From Sphaerisporangium fuscum (GTDB taxonomy: Bacteria; Actinomycetota; Actinomycetes; Streptosporangiales; Streptosporangiaceae): DNA of 64,000 nt. The translations under genes and the position numbers were made by a program. The stretch covers positions 62,001 to 126,000 of the forward strand of contig NZ_JAHDTF010000028.1 of NCBI RefSeq assembly GCF_018531465.1, read 5' to 3'. A model generated the notes under the pieces. It made no database searches and was not told the origin of the DNA. It saw only the letters and a program-made list of their open reading frames with translations. Shown here one piece after another: positions 47,886-55,760 of the stretch (position 1 is the stretch's first letter; each line of letters begins with the position of its first letter).

Positions 47886-48035
47886 GAACAGGTGGGGCAG
47901 GTCGTAGTCCTTCAGATCGACCAGCTCGTAGTGCGCGTCGCCGCGCCTGACCGCATGGTCGTGGACCCGGCGGGAGACGGCCTCGCCGTTGCGTCCCGGC
48001 CGCGTGCTGCCGGCAATGATGCCGATCTTGATCAT
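47886..48035 (-). pseudogene. Truncated NADPH-dependent FMN reductase
   Basis: MIKIGIIAGSTRPGRNGEAV is the FMN-binding start of the NADPH-dependent FMN reductase family, continuing to VDLKDYDLPHL at residue 50. The frame then runs to a stop at 47814 through unrelated sequence. Three quarters of the normal protein is missing. Its ATG overlaps the stop of the upstream fusion gene (ATGA), so it was once co-translated with it. Confidence 0.75.
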
Positions 48036-49651
48036 TTCTCCACCTTCAGCGTGACTTTTCCGCGGATAAGACCGCGCTCAGCGGCGCGGTGCAGGTCTGC
48101 CAGGGACTCCAGCGGGCGAACGTCCGCCATGACGTCCACCACGCCCTTGTCGATCAACGCCACGAGCTCGGTCAGCTTGCCCGGGTCGTTGCGGGCCACG
48201 AAATGGACGGCGCGTGGATGCTCGATCGGCCGGGTGATCGAGACGAATTCCTTGGCCAACTCCGTCACCGAGGCGGGCACGTCGGCCACCAGGTTGATCA
48301 GCACGTCGTTGCCGCCCGGCAGGGGTGCGACGGTGTGGTCGACGACCTCGTCGGCGCCCAGCGCCCGTACGGCGGCTGCGCTGCGCGGGCCGGCGGTCGC
48401 GACCACGTGCGCGCCCGCATGCTTGGCCAGTTGCACGGCGAACAGCCCGACGCCTCCGCCGGCGCCGTTGATCAGCACCCGGCTGCCACGGCCGATGCGG
48501 GCATGATCGAAGACCGCCTGCCACGCGGTGAGCCCGGCCACCGGCACGGCGGCCGCGTCCGTCAGCGGGATCCGCTGTGGTGCCCTGGCCAGCATGCTCG
48601 CCTTCGCGACCGCGTATTCGGCCGCCGCCCCGTCGATGAGCCCGATCACTCGATCGCCGGGGGCGAGGTCACCTGCCGCGGTGACCACGGTGCCGGCGAC
48701 GTCCCAGCCGAGCGTGTGCGGCAGTGTGACGCCGAGCACGTCCCGCAGCAGGCCCATCCGCAGGCCGACCTCCGAGGGGTTGAACGACGTCGCGGCCACT
48801 CTGATGAGCACCTCGCCCGGCCCGGGCTTGGGCACCGGCACCTCGTCCAGCGAGATCACCGAGGCGTCGCCGTACTCGTGGATGCGGGCGGCCCGCATGG
48901 TGGCGAGGAAGTCCGGGGCGTGCTCGCTCGCCCACGTCTCGAACGTGCTCGCGGGCGCTCCGGTGACCTCCTCCACGGTCCGGGTGGTCGGGCCCGGCTC
49001 GGCGAGAGCGCGCAGCATCTCGTCCACGGCCGCCGGGGGCCATCCCAGCCCGAGCAGCCGTAGCCGGGCCTCCTCCGCGGGCTCCTCCTCCCAGCGCACG
49101 GGCCGGCCGATCGCGGCGCCGATCGCCCGCGCCTGCTCCCGCCGGGTCAGCGGCCGGGGTCCGGTCAGCGTGTAGACGGCGCCGTGGTGCCCTTCGTCGA
49201 GCAGCGCGCGCACCGCGACGGCTGCGACGTCCCGCTCGTGGATGGGGGAGAGGGTCGCCTCGCCGTGCGGCTGCCGTACGACGCCCGCGCGGACCTGCTC
49301 GGCCCACCGCAAGGTGTTGGCCGCGAACGCGTGCGGGCGCAGCACCGTCCACTCCCGGGCGGTCCCGGCGATCAGGCGCTCGATCTCGACCTCGTAGGGG
49401 CGGGCGGCGGCCGAGGACAGGTAGACCACCCGCCGCGCCCCGATCAGCTCCAGCACTTCGCGGGCGCCTTCGGCCGAGGCGAACGGCCACAGCAGGAACA
49501 CCGCGGCGACACCGTCGAGAGCCGCCTTCAGCGCGACCGGGTCGGTCAGCTCCCTCGTGACCGTGCGGACGTCGGCGCCCGCGTCTTCAAGTTGGTTCAC
49601 CAGAGGGCGGCCGATCGTGCCGGTCGCCCCGCTGACCAGGACTCTTGTCAT
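48032..49651 (-). CDS. Fusion of NmrA-like SDR and quinone oxidoreductase (MDR)
   Basis: A 539-residue protein with two complete enzyme domains. Residues 1-250 form an NmrA-like atypical SDR (VLVSGATGTIGRPLVNQL, VVYLSSAAARPYE, LSPIHERDVAAVAVRAL). Residues 252-539 form a zinc-free medium-chain quinone oxidoreductase that begins with its own Met (MRAARIHEYGDASVISLDEV) and holds the NADPH site INGAGGGVGLFAVQLAKHAG. The join is in frame with no stop, so it is a real fusion. The two families commonly occur as neighbours. It is divergent from an AraC regulator. Confidence 0.87.
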   Translation of the reverse strand: MTRVLVSGATGTIGRPLVNQLEDAGADVRTVTRELTDPVALKAALDGVAAVFLLWPFASAEGAREVLELIGARRVVYLSSAAARPYEVEIERLIAGTAREWTVLRPHAFAANTLRWAEQVRAGVVRQPHGEATLSPIHERDVAAVAVRALLDEGHHGAVYTLTGPRPLTRREQARAIGAAIGRPVRWEEEPAEEARLRLLGLGWPPAAVDEMLRALAEPGPTTRTVEEVTGAPASTFETWASEHAPDFLATMRAARIHEYGDASVISLDEVPVPKPGPGEVLIRVAATSFNPSEVGLRMGLLRDVLGVTLPHTLGWDVAGTVVTAAGDLAPGDRVIGLIDGAAAEYAVAKASMLARAPQRIPLTDAAAVPVAGLTAWQAVFDHARIGRGSRVLINGAGGGVGLFAVQLAKHAGAHVVATAGPRSAAAVRALGADEVVDHTVAPLPGGNDVLINLVADVPASVTELAKEFVSITRPIEHPRAVHFVARNDPGKLTELVALIDKGVVDVMADVRPLESLADLHRAAERGLIRGKVTLKVEK

Positions 49652-49739
49652 GCCGTAACCCTAGGAGTCCTGAGCGAGGCGTCCAATGCGTTTCTGTCCA
49701 CCTTTTATACGTGATCGTCTCCTGCCTTAGACTCACAGC

Positions 49740-50738
49740 ATGGATGTGCTGAGCGACGTGGTCGCCACCATGCGCGTGGGCGTGCCGCGCTCGGCGCGTG
49801 TCGAGTGGCGGGCGCCGTGGGGGCAGCGGTTCCCGTCGGCGCCTGGCTCGGCGGGCTTCCAGGTGGTGTTGCAGGGCTCGTGCTGGGCCATCCCACCGGA
49901 AGGTGACCCGATCCCGGTCGGGACGGGCGACGTGCTGTTCTTCCCCCAGGGGCACGGCTACGCGCTGGCCGACTCGCCCACCAGCCCCATCGCGGAGCCC
50001 GACTGTGACCCCCATGCCCCGGCCGAGCTGTTCGCCTCGGCCGCCATGGAGGGCGGCGGGCCCGTCACCGTGACGCTCTGCGGCGGCTACCGGCTCGACT
50101 CCAGCCGGGTGCATCCGCTGCTCAGAGGGCTGCCCGAGATGATCCACCTGCCCGCCAGGCTGGGGCGCAACACTGAGCTGCGCGCCGCCGTCGAGCTGCT
50201 CGGCAAGGAGATCGAGGACCCCCGGCCGGGCGCGGACATGGTGGTGTCGGCGCTACTGGACATGCTGCTGCTGTACATCCTGCGCGCCTGGTTCGACGTC
50301 TCGGTGGAGCACTGCAAGGTTGACAGCTGGGCCGCCGCGCTGGCCGATCCGGCCATCAGCGCCGCACTTGACGGCATCCACCGCGACCCTGCCCACGCGT
50401 GGACGGTCGAGTCGCTCGGTCGTCGCGCCGGGCTGTCCCGCGCGGCGTTCTCCCGCCGGTTCACCCAGTTCGTCGGGCAGCCGCCACTGACCTATCTGAC
50501 CTGGTGGCGGCTGGGTACGGCCGCGCGCATGCTGCGCGACTCCGACGCCGCCTTGAGTGAAATCGCCGCCGCGGTCGGATACGGCTCGGAATTCGCCTTC
50601 GCCAATGCCTTCAAGCGCGAGTACGGCATGGCCCCCGGCAGATACCGCCGCCTGGGCTGTCCGCCTTCAGGCCGAACGGCGGCGGGCACCGCTCCAGTCC
50701 TCGGCTCTCGGAACCCCGAGATGCTGCCCACTTCGTAG
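49740..50738 (+). CDS. AraC-family regulator with cupin domain (leaderless)
   Basis: A 332-residue regulator. The N-terminal cupin-like sensor (about 15-190; VPVGTGDVLFFPQGHGYAL-like strand) is followed by a C-terminal double helix-turn-helix (WTVESLGRRAGLSRAAFSRR, LSEIAAAVGYGSEFAFANAF, KREYGMAPGRYR). The ATG lies 6 bases after TAGACT (49728-49733) with no ribosome site, so transcription probably starts at the A of the ATG. It is divergent from the SDR-MDR fusion gene and is its likely regulator. Confidence 0.9.
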   Translation: MDVLSDVVATMRVGVPRSARVEWRAPWGQRFPSAPGSAGFQVVLQGSCWAIPPEGDPIPVGTGDVLFFPQGHGYALADSPTSPIAEPDCDPHAPAELFASAAMEGGGPVTVTLCGGYRLDSSRVHPLLRGLPEMIHLPARLGRNTELRAAVELLGKEIEDPRPGADMVVSALLDMLLLYILRAWFDVSVEHCKVDSWAAALADPAISAALDGIHRDPAHAWTVESLGRRAGLSRAAFSRRFTQFVGQPPLTYLTWWRLGTAARMLRDSDAALSEIAAAVGYGSEFAFANAFKREYGMAPGRYRRLGCPPSGRTAAGTAPVLGSRNPEMLPTS

Positions 50739-51104
50739 ATCCGGCGGGCGCACTCCAGATCATCAGGGCAGGGCAGGTCGCTGTAGGCGGCCTCATGCTC
50801 GGCGCGGATGGCGCAGCCAGGACGCGGGCCCGGCCCTCTTGCCGTGGCATTCACCAGGCGACCAGCACCCCTGATCGGGTCACCCCCGCCGGAGCAGCAG
50901 CCGCCTCCGGCGGCGGAAGGCTATATGTGCGTAGGTTCGGCAACCGGGCGGGCGACCGGGCCCGGGTGCTACTCCGACGCCACCCGGCAGAATCGACCGG
51001 AAAGTTATCGACCGGAGTTTGTCGTATCCGGGCCACGTTGTTCGTAGCCAGGATGAGAGGCCGCCCACCAGGGGCGCCGCGACGACCACAGGAGAGGCCG
51101 ACCG
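50739..51104. other. Intergenic region, no gene identified
   Basis: About 365 bases with no supported coding sequence or repeat. A minus-strand frame (RPGCAIRAEHEAAYSDLPCP and onward) has protein-like composition but no start signal or known family. Confidence 0.3.
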
Positions 51105-51929
51105 ATGCCGCACCCGCAGGCCAAGATCCACCGCATGTTCGAGCTCCTCGAGCCGATCGCCACCGTCACCTTCTCCGAGGTGCCCAACGAGGCGTTCCTG
51201 GCCCTCGGCATGCGCGACTACTGGGACGGATACTTCGCCGGCCGGGCCGCGCCGCTGGGGCCGGCACCGGCCGAGGTGGTGCACGCGGTCTTCTACAACT
51301 TCGCCGATGGCGAGGTGGCACGCCACATCCCATGGGTGTGGGGGAAGATCACCCCGCAGGAGGCGATCGCCGTACGCGAGCGGAGCAGCGCCGCCGCCCT
51401 GCGGCAAAGGATCGGGGAGCTCGCCGACTCCTCCGGTCTGGTAGGGGCCGCCGACCTCGCCACCCGAGCAGCGGTCAGCGCGCCGACCGAGGGCCGAGCG
51501 CTGTACGCGGGGCTGCGGGCGCTCGACGTGCCCGAGGAGCCGGTGGCCAGGCTCTGGCACGCGGCGACGCTGCTGCGCGAGCACCGCGGGGACGGCCACA
51601 ACGCCGCCCTCGTCGCCCACGGCATCGGCGGCACCGAGTCCCACGTCCTCATGGCTGTTTCCCTGGGAATGAGGGCGGAGGACTTCGGCCGGATCCACCA
51701 TCTGCCCAAGGCACAGCTGGCCGCCGTCGTCGACGGGCTGCGCGGCCGCGGCCTGGTGGACGCCGCCGGCGGGTTCACCCAGTCCGGCCGGGAGACCAAG
51801 CAGCGGATCGAGGCCCTCACCGACGAGCTGGCAGCCCCGGCGTACGACGTGCTCAGCGCGGACGAGCTCGACGAGCTGATCGCGGGGCTCGAGCCGATCG
51901 CCGCCGCGGCACAGGCCGTCGACGACTGA
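51105..51929 (+). CDS. SCO6745-family protein (winged-helix-like)
   Basis: A 274-residue protein of an actinobacterial family typified by Streptomyces SCO6745. Typical stretches are FELLEPIATVTFSEVPNEAF, the W-rich MRDYWDGYFAGRAAPLGP, VVHAVFYNFADG and a C-terminal winged-helix-like region (LPKAQLAAVVDGLRGRGLVD, GGFTQSGRETKQRIE). The biochemical role is unknown. It has a GGAGAGG ribosome site and stands alone. Confidence 0.85.
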   Translation: MPHPQAKIHRMFELLEPIATVTFSEVPNEAFLALGMRDYWDGYFAGRAAPLGPAPAEVVHAVFYNFADGEVARHIPWVWGKITPQEAIAVRERSSAAALRQRIGELADSSGLVGAADLATRAAVSAPTEGRALYAGLRALDVPEEPVARLWHAATLLREHRGDGHNAALVAHGIGGTESHVLMAVSLGMRAEDFGRIHHLPKAQLAAVVDGLRGRGLVDAAGGFTQSGRETKQRIEALTDELAAPAYDVLSADELDELIAGLEPIAAAAQAVDD

Positions 51930-51958
51930 GCAGGCGCATCACGCGGTGTACGCGTCGA

Positions 51959-52110
51959 GGTGACTTACCGAATGCGGAGCGGGAGCGGCTTGAGCCGCTG
52001 CTGCCCGAGGGGGGCCGGCGGGGCGGCCGGTGGAATGACCACCGCAGGACGATCAACGGCGTGTTGTGTCGCGCCCGCACCCGCTGCCGGGACCTGCTCG
52101 AACGCTTCGC
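51959..52110 (+). pseudogene. IS5-family transposase N-terminal fragment
   Basis: The frame reads LPNAERERLEPLLPEGGRRG, then RWNDHRRTINGVLCRARTRC and DLLERF. This is the start of IS5-group transposases (normally L-x-x-x-W-x-x-LEPLLP...DHR-VINGILWRLRTG). Only about 50 residues remain, lying immediately downstream of the NLR gene. Confidence 0.75.
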
Positions 52111-52246
52111 TAGTCGCTCGGCCAGGCCGTGGTGGGCGGCGGGTGCCGTCGCTTGTCATGCTCACTCTTTCGCCATGCCGGTAAGGGGCTTTCCTGCTCC
52201 GGTGAGCGGACGGACGGCCGGTTTCGCCAGGAGACCCGTTCGCACG

Positions 52247-55021
52247 CTACTGGGTCTGCTGCAGGTCCTCTCGTACCGCTTTCGTCAGCGGGTGCTCACC
52301 GCCCAGCACTCGCTCGCAGTCGGCCAGCGTCGCCTCGAGCAGCGGGATCGCCCGGCTCGGATCCCCGGCCGACTCATAGGCATAGGCCAGGTTGTGGCGC
52401 AAGGTCAGCGTGTCGGGGTGGTCGGCGCCCAGCACCCGCTCAAAGCCGGCCAGAGTCGCCTCATACAGCGGAATCGCCCGGCCCGGATCCCCGGCCGACT
52501 CATAGGCATAGGCCAGGTTGTGGCGCGAGGTCAGCGTGTCGGGATGGTCGCCGCCCAGCACCCGCTCCCGCTCCGCCAGCGTCGCCTCATACAGCGGGAT
52601 CGCCCGATCCAGATCTCCTGCCGCCTCGTAGGCATAGGCCAGGTTGTGGCGCGAGGTCAGCGTGTCGGGATGGTCGCCGCCCAGCACCCGCTCCCGCTCC
52701 GCCAGCGTCGCCTCATACAGCGGGATCGCCCGCCCCAGATCACCCGCCGCCTCGTAGGCATAGGCCAGGTTGTGGCGCGAGGTCAGCGTGTCGGGATGGT
52801 CGCCGCCCAGCACCCGCTCCCGCTCCGCCAGCGTCGCCTCATACAGTGGAATCGCCCGCCCCGCATCACCCGCCGCCTCGTAGGCGTCGGCCAGATTGTG
52901 GCGCGAGGTCAGCGTGTCAGGGTGCTCGGCGCCCAGCACCCGCTCACAGTCGGCCAAGGTCGCCTCGAACAGCGGAATCGCCCGCCCCAGATCACCCGCC
53001 GCCTGGTAGGCGTAGGCCAGGTTGTGGCGCGAGGCCAGTGTGTGGGGGTGGTCGGCGCCCAGCACCCGCTCGCGCTCGGCCAGCGTCGCCTCAGCCAGTG
53101 GAATCGCTCTGCTCAGATCACCCGCCGCCTGGTAGGCGTGGGCCAGGTTGTGGCGCGAGGTCAGCGTGTCGGGGTGCTCACCACCCAGCACCCGCTCCTG
53201 CTCGGCCAGTGTCGCCTCGAACAGCGGGATCGCCCGCCCCAGATCACCCGCCGTCTGGTAGGCGTCGGCCAGGTTGTGGCGCGAGGTCAGCGTGTCGGGA
53301 TGGTCGCCGCCCAGCACCCGCTCCCGCTCGGCCAGCGTCGCCTCATACAGCGGGACCGCCCGCCCCAGATCACCCGCCGCCTTGTAGGTGTAGGCCAGGT
53401 TGTGGCGCGAGGTCAGCGTGTCGGGGTGCTCGGCGCCCAGCACCCGCTCACAGTCGGCCAGCGTCGCCTCATACAGCGGGAGCGCCCGCCCCAGATCACC
53501 CGCCGACTCGTAGGCACCGGCCAGATTGTGGCGGGAGATCAGCGTGCCGGGATGGTCGGCGCCCAGCACCCGCTCCTGCTCGGCCAGCGTCGCCTCGTAC
53601 AGCGGGATCGCCCGGCCGAGGTCGGCAAGGTCGGTCAGGTACCGAGCGCACCACGCCCGTAAGCGCAACAACGGCTCGGTGAGCGCGTCTTCGTTGTGGG
53701 CGATGGCGTGCAGGGCGGTGGTCTGTTCGATCAGCATCTCCGCCGCTGCGCGGGCGCCCCAGATGATGGCGGGCCCGTCGGGCAGGGCGTCGTCGAACCG
53801 GTTCAGCAGCTCGGTGACGTCGGCCAGAACGGCCTGGAGCCGGTTGTCGTGCCGGGCACGTTCGCGCAGCACCCGTTGCACCAGCCGGTGTACCAGTACG
53901 GTGCCGCCATCCTCGGTGAAAGAGATCAGCGAGGTGTCGGCGAGTTCGGCCAGCACCTCATCGATCTGCTCTCGTGCGAGCTCGGCCTGCTCGTCCACGT
54001 CGTCCGGGTCATCAACCGGTGTGCCGTACAGGATGGCCAGGGGAACACCGGCCGGGGACAGCACCGCCAGCATCTCCAGCATTCGCCGAGCGTGAGGGAG
54101 TACTTGCTCTGCTTGGATCACCGCGAGCAGGATCGCCCTCGCGGTGCCGGTCGGGTAGCGATCGCCGGCCTGCGCGGGCAGATACCGCTGGAGCGGGAAG
54201 GCGCGCAGCAGCCGCAGGTATCGGCCGTGGTCCAGGCGCCGCCGGACGATCAAGGCGGCCGCCTGGGCGAGCGCCAGCGGCAGGTACCCCAGTTCGGCCG
54301 CCAACTTCCTCGCGCCGGCCTCGTCGCTCAGCGCGGTGCGTTCACGCAGGAACCTTCGCGCCTGCTCAGGAGTGAACTCCTCCACCGGCACCGGGGCGTA
54401 AGCGCGTTCGAAGGCGCGGTTGCGGGAGGTGATGACCACCCGGGCCGCTCCCGTGGCCGGGCACCAGGCGCGCACCTGCTCCACCTGGGTGGCGTTGTCG
54501 AACACCACCAGGCTCGGCTGCGAGGTGGCGGAAAGCCAGTCCCGGGCCCGCCTGGCCGCCATAGGGGCGTCATCGTCGGCCCGGCGCAGCCCCAACCGCT
54601 CGGCCAGACCGGCCAGCCCGGTCTGGATCTGCTCGACGGTCTCGGCGGCGACCCAGGCGATCAGCGGCCATCCGGCGGCCTGGCAGCTCCAGGCGTAGGA
54701 GGCGGCCAGCATCGTCTTGCCCACCCCCGGTTTCCCGGTCACCGCGGACACCACCGCGGCCCCGGTCGCGGCCACCTGGCCATGCAGCCGCTCCAGCAGT
54801 TCCTGCCGCAGCTGGAAGCCGCGAGGTTGCTGGGGGATGTCCCCCTCGACGATCTGCTCGGCCTCCCGCCCGGAAGCCGCGGCGGTGTCGCCCAGGCGGA
54901 TGGTGACATTCCCCTCGACCTGGCTGATCTGCACCAGATGCCCATACACCCGGGTGTCGGTGACCGACTGGGACGGCCGCTCCGGGTCTTCTGGCTGTAC
55001 TGGAGGTGCCGGGGTGCTCAT
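52247..55021 (-). CDS. NB-ARC/TPR STAND ATPase (NLR-like) with N-terminal amyloid-like motif
   Basis: A 924-residue STAND protein. Order: a short N-terminal motif GHLVQISQVEGNVTI (27-41); an NB-ARC ATPase with Walker A GKPGVGKT (96-103), Walker B LVVFDN (171-176), sensor VVITSRN (195-201) and LGYLPLALAQAA (244-255); a winged-helix region with an MHD-like VLVHRLVQ; then ten full and one partial 42-residue TPR repeats (468-924) of the kinesin-light-chain type (xRAIPLYEATLAERERVLGG, DHPDTLTSRHNLAYAYEAAG). Such proteins oligomerise when the repeats sense a ligand. The ATG overlaps the stop of the upstream membrane gene (ATGA). The shared motif with that protein suggests signal transfer by amyloid-type templating. 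Confidence 0.92.
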   Translation of the reverse strand: MSTPAPPVQPEDPERPSQSVTDTRVYGHLVQISQVEGNVTIRLGDTAAASGREAEQIVEGDIPQQPRGFQLRQELLERLHGQVAATGAAVVSAVTGKPGVGKTMLAASYAWSCQAAGWPLIAWVAAETVEQIQTGLAGLAERLGLRRADDDAPMAARRARDWLSATSQPSLVVFDNATQVEQVRAWCPATGAARVVITSRNRAFERAYAPVPVEEFTPEQARRFLRERTALSDEAGARKLAAELGYLPLALAQAAALIVRRRLDHGRYLRLLRAFPLQRYLPAQAGDRYPTGTARAILLAVIQAEQVLPHARRMLEMLAVLSPAGVPLAILYGTPVDDPDDVDEQAELAREQIDEVLAELADTSLISFTEDGGTVLVHRLVQRVLRERARHDNRLQAVLADVTELLNRFDDALPDGPAIIWGARAAAEMLIEQTTALHAIAHNEDALTEPLLRLRAWCARYLTDLADLGRAIPLYEATLAEQERVLGADHPGTLISRHNLAGAYESAGDLGRALPLYEATLADCERVLGAEHPDTLTSRHNLAYTYKAAGDLGRAVPLYEATLAERERVLGGDHPDTLTSRHNLADAYQTAGDLGRAIPLFEATLAEQERVLGGEHPDTLTSRHNLAHAYQAAGDLSRAIPLAEATLAERERVLGADHPHTLASRHNLAYAYQAAGDLGRAIPLFEATLADCERVLGAEHPDTLTSRHNLADAYEAAGDAGRAIPLYEATLAERERVLGGDHPDTLTSRHNLAYAYEAAGDLGRAIPLYEATLAERERVLGGDHPDTLTSRHNLAYAYEAAGDLDRAIPLYEATLAERERVLGGDHPDTLTSRHNLAYAYESAGDPGRAIPLYEATLAGFERVLGADHPDTLTLRHNLAYAYESAGDPSRAIPLLEATLADCERVLGGEHPLTKAVREDLQQTQ
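52250..53620 (-). repeat. Tandem 126-bp coding repeats (TPR array)
   Basis: Ten complete units plus a partial one of 126 bases each encode the TPR array of the NLR protein. Units 7, 8 and 9 are almost identical at the DNA level, so repeat number is likely to change by recombination or slippage. Confidence 0.9.
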
Positions 55022-55533
55022 GAGGACTCGATGTCCACATCGCCCCGCACGCGGGAGATCTGCTCGATCGATCCGCCGGCCTGCGCGCCGGTCACCGCCT
55101 GGCGGGCGCCGCCCCGTGGCACGCCGGCGTCACCGCCGGGCTCCTCCGCCGACGGATCCGCCGCAGCCGGGGCTGATGGGGGAGATGACGGCCCGCGGCC
55201 GCGGACGATGCGCACGCCACCTCCCACCCCCTGCACCTGGGTGATGTCACCGGCGGCGGTGGAGCCGTCCACCGTCTGGGTCACCTTGCCGCCCCCGTTC
55301 GCGCCGGCCATGGCCACTGCGGTGGCCGCGCCCGCGGCGGTGGTGGGGGAAGGGCCGGTCAGCCGGCAGGTCACCAGCGTGCTGAGGGCGGTCAAGGTGA
55401 CCGCGACCGCTCCCCACCACCAGTTCCACACCCCATTGTTGAGGATCTGGTTGCCGGCCACCGCGACCGCCACCGGCAGCACCACCGAGGCCGCCCTCAG
55501 TCCCCAGGCCCGCCAGGTCCGCCCCGCGCTCAT
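55018..55533 (-). CDS. Two-helix membrane protein with two C-terminal amyloid-like motifs
   Basis: A 171-residue protein of no known family. Two hydrophobic helices (about 14-30, RAASVVLPVAVAVAG, and 38-56, WWWGAVAVTLTALSTLV) joined by a short loop anchor it in the membrane. The rest is a flexible Gly/Ala/Pro-rich tail holding two copies of one pattern: GDITQVQGVGGGVRI (95-109) and GSIEQISRVRGDVDI (154-168). The same pattern occurs at the N-terminus of the NLR protein encoded by the next, overlapping gene. This is the expected design of an NLR effector: membrane domain first, signalling motif last. The start at 55533 was chosen at MSAGRTWRAW behind GGGGG; GTG 55554 is possible. Confidence 0.78.
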   Translation of the reverse strand: MSAGRTWRAWGLRAASVVLPVAVAVAGNQILNNGVWNWWWGAVAVTLTALSTLVTCRLTGPSPTTAAGAATAVAMAGANGGGKVTQTVDGSTAAGDITQVQGVGGGVRIVRGRGPSSPPSAPAAADPSAEEPGGDAGVPRGGARQAVTGAQAGGSIEQISRVRGDVDIESS

Positions 55534-55540
55534 GCCCCCA

Positions 55541-55669
55541 TCATCGGCGCACAATCGGAGGATCGCCGGCGAATGAGATCAAACAGTGTCTGATTGGTAG
55601 CAGACGGTGCTCCTTACAGGGCCGGCCGGTGCTCGCGACCGGATGGCCGCATCGGGCGCCGTTGGTCAT
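55541..55669 (-). CDS. Possible 42-residue Cys/His-rich ORF
   Basis: MTNGARCGHPVASTGRPCKE continues with HRLLPIRHC and ends just before the membrane-protein gene. The C-x10-C-x2-H-x6-H-C spacing could bind zinc. No ribosome site or homologue is recognised, so it may be chance. Confidence 0.2.
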   Translation of the reverse strand: MTNGARCGHPVASTGRPCKEHRLLPIRHCLISFAGDPPIVRR

Positions 55670-55760
55670 CAGGCGCCGCCACCGAGGATGGCGACCATGC
55701 GATAGGCGGCGCGGGCGGTGTGCGGGCTGAGCTCGGGGGCGCAGTGGAGTGCGGACGGTG

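Noticed and set aside
52250..53620. Regular 126-bp repeats considered as a CRISPR or minisatellite.
   Set aside because: The units are contiguous coding TPR repeats with no unique spacers.
50795..53662. A 955-residue open frame on the plus strand with its own internal repeats (QRVGMVAAQHPLPLRQRRLI-like).
   Set aside because: It is the antisense reading of the NLR TPR array. The repeats mirror the TPR units, the real gene on the other strand has clear domains, and the frame runs through an IS5 relic.
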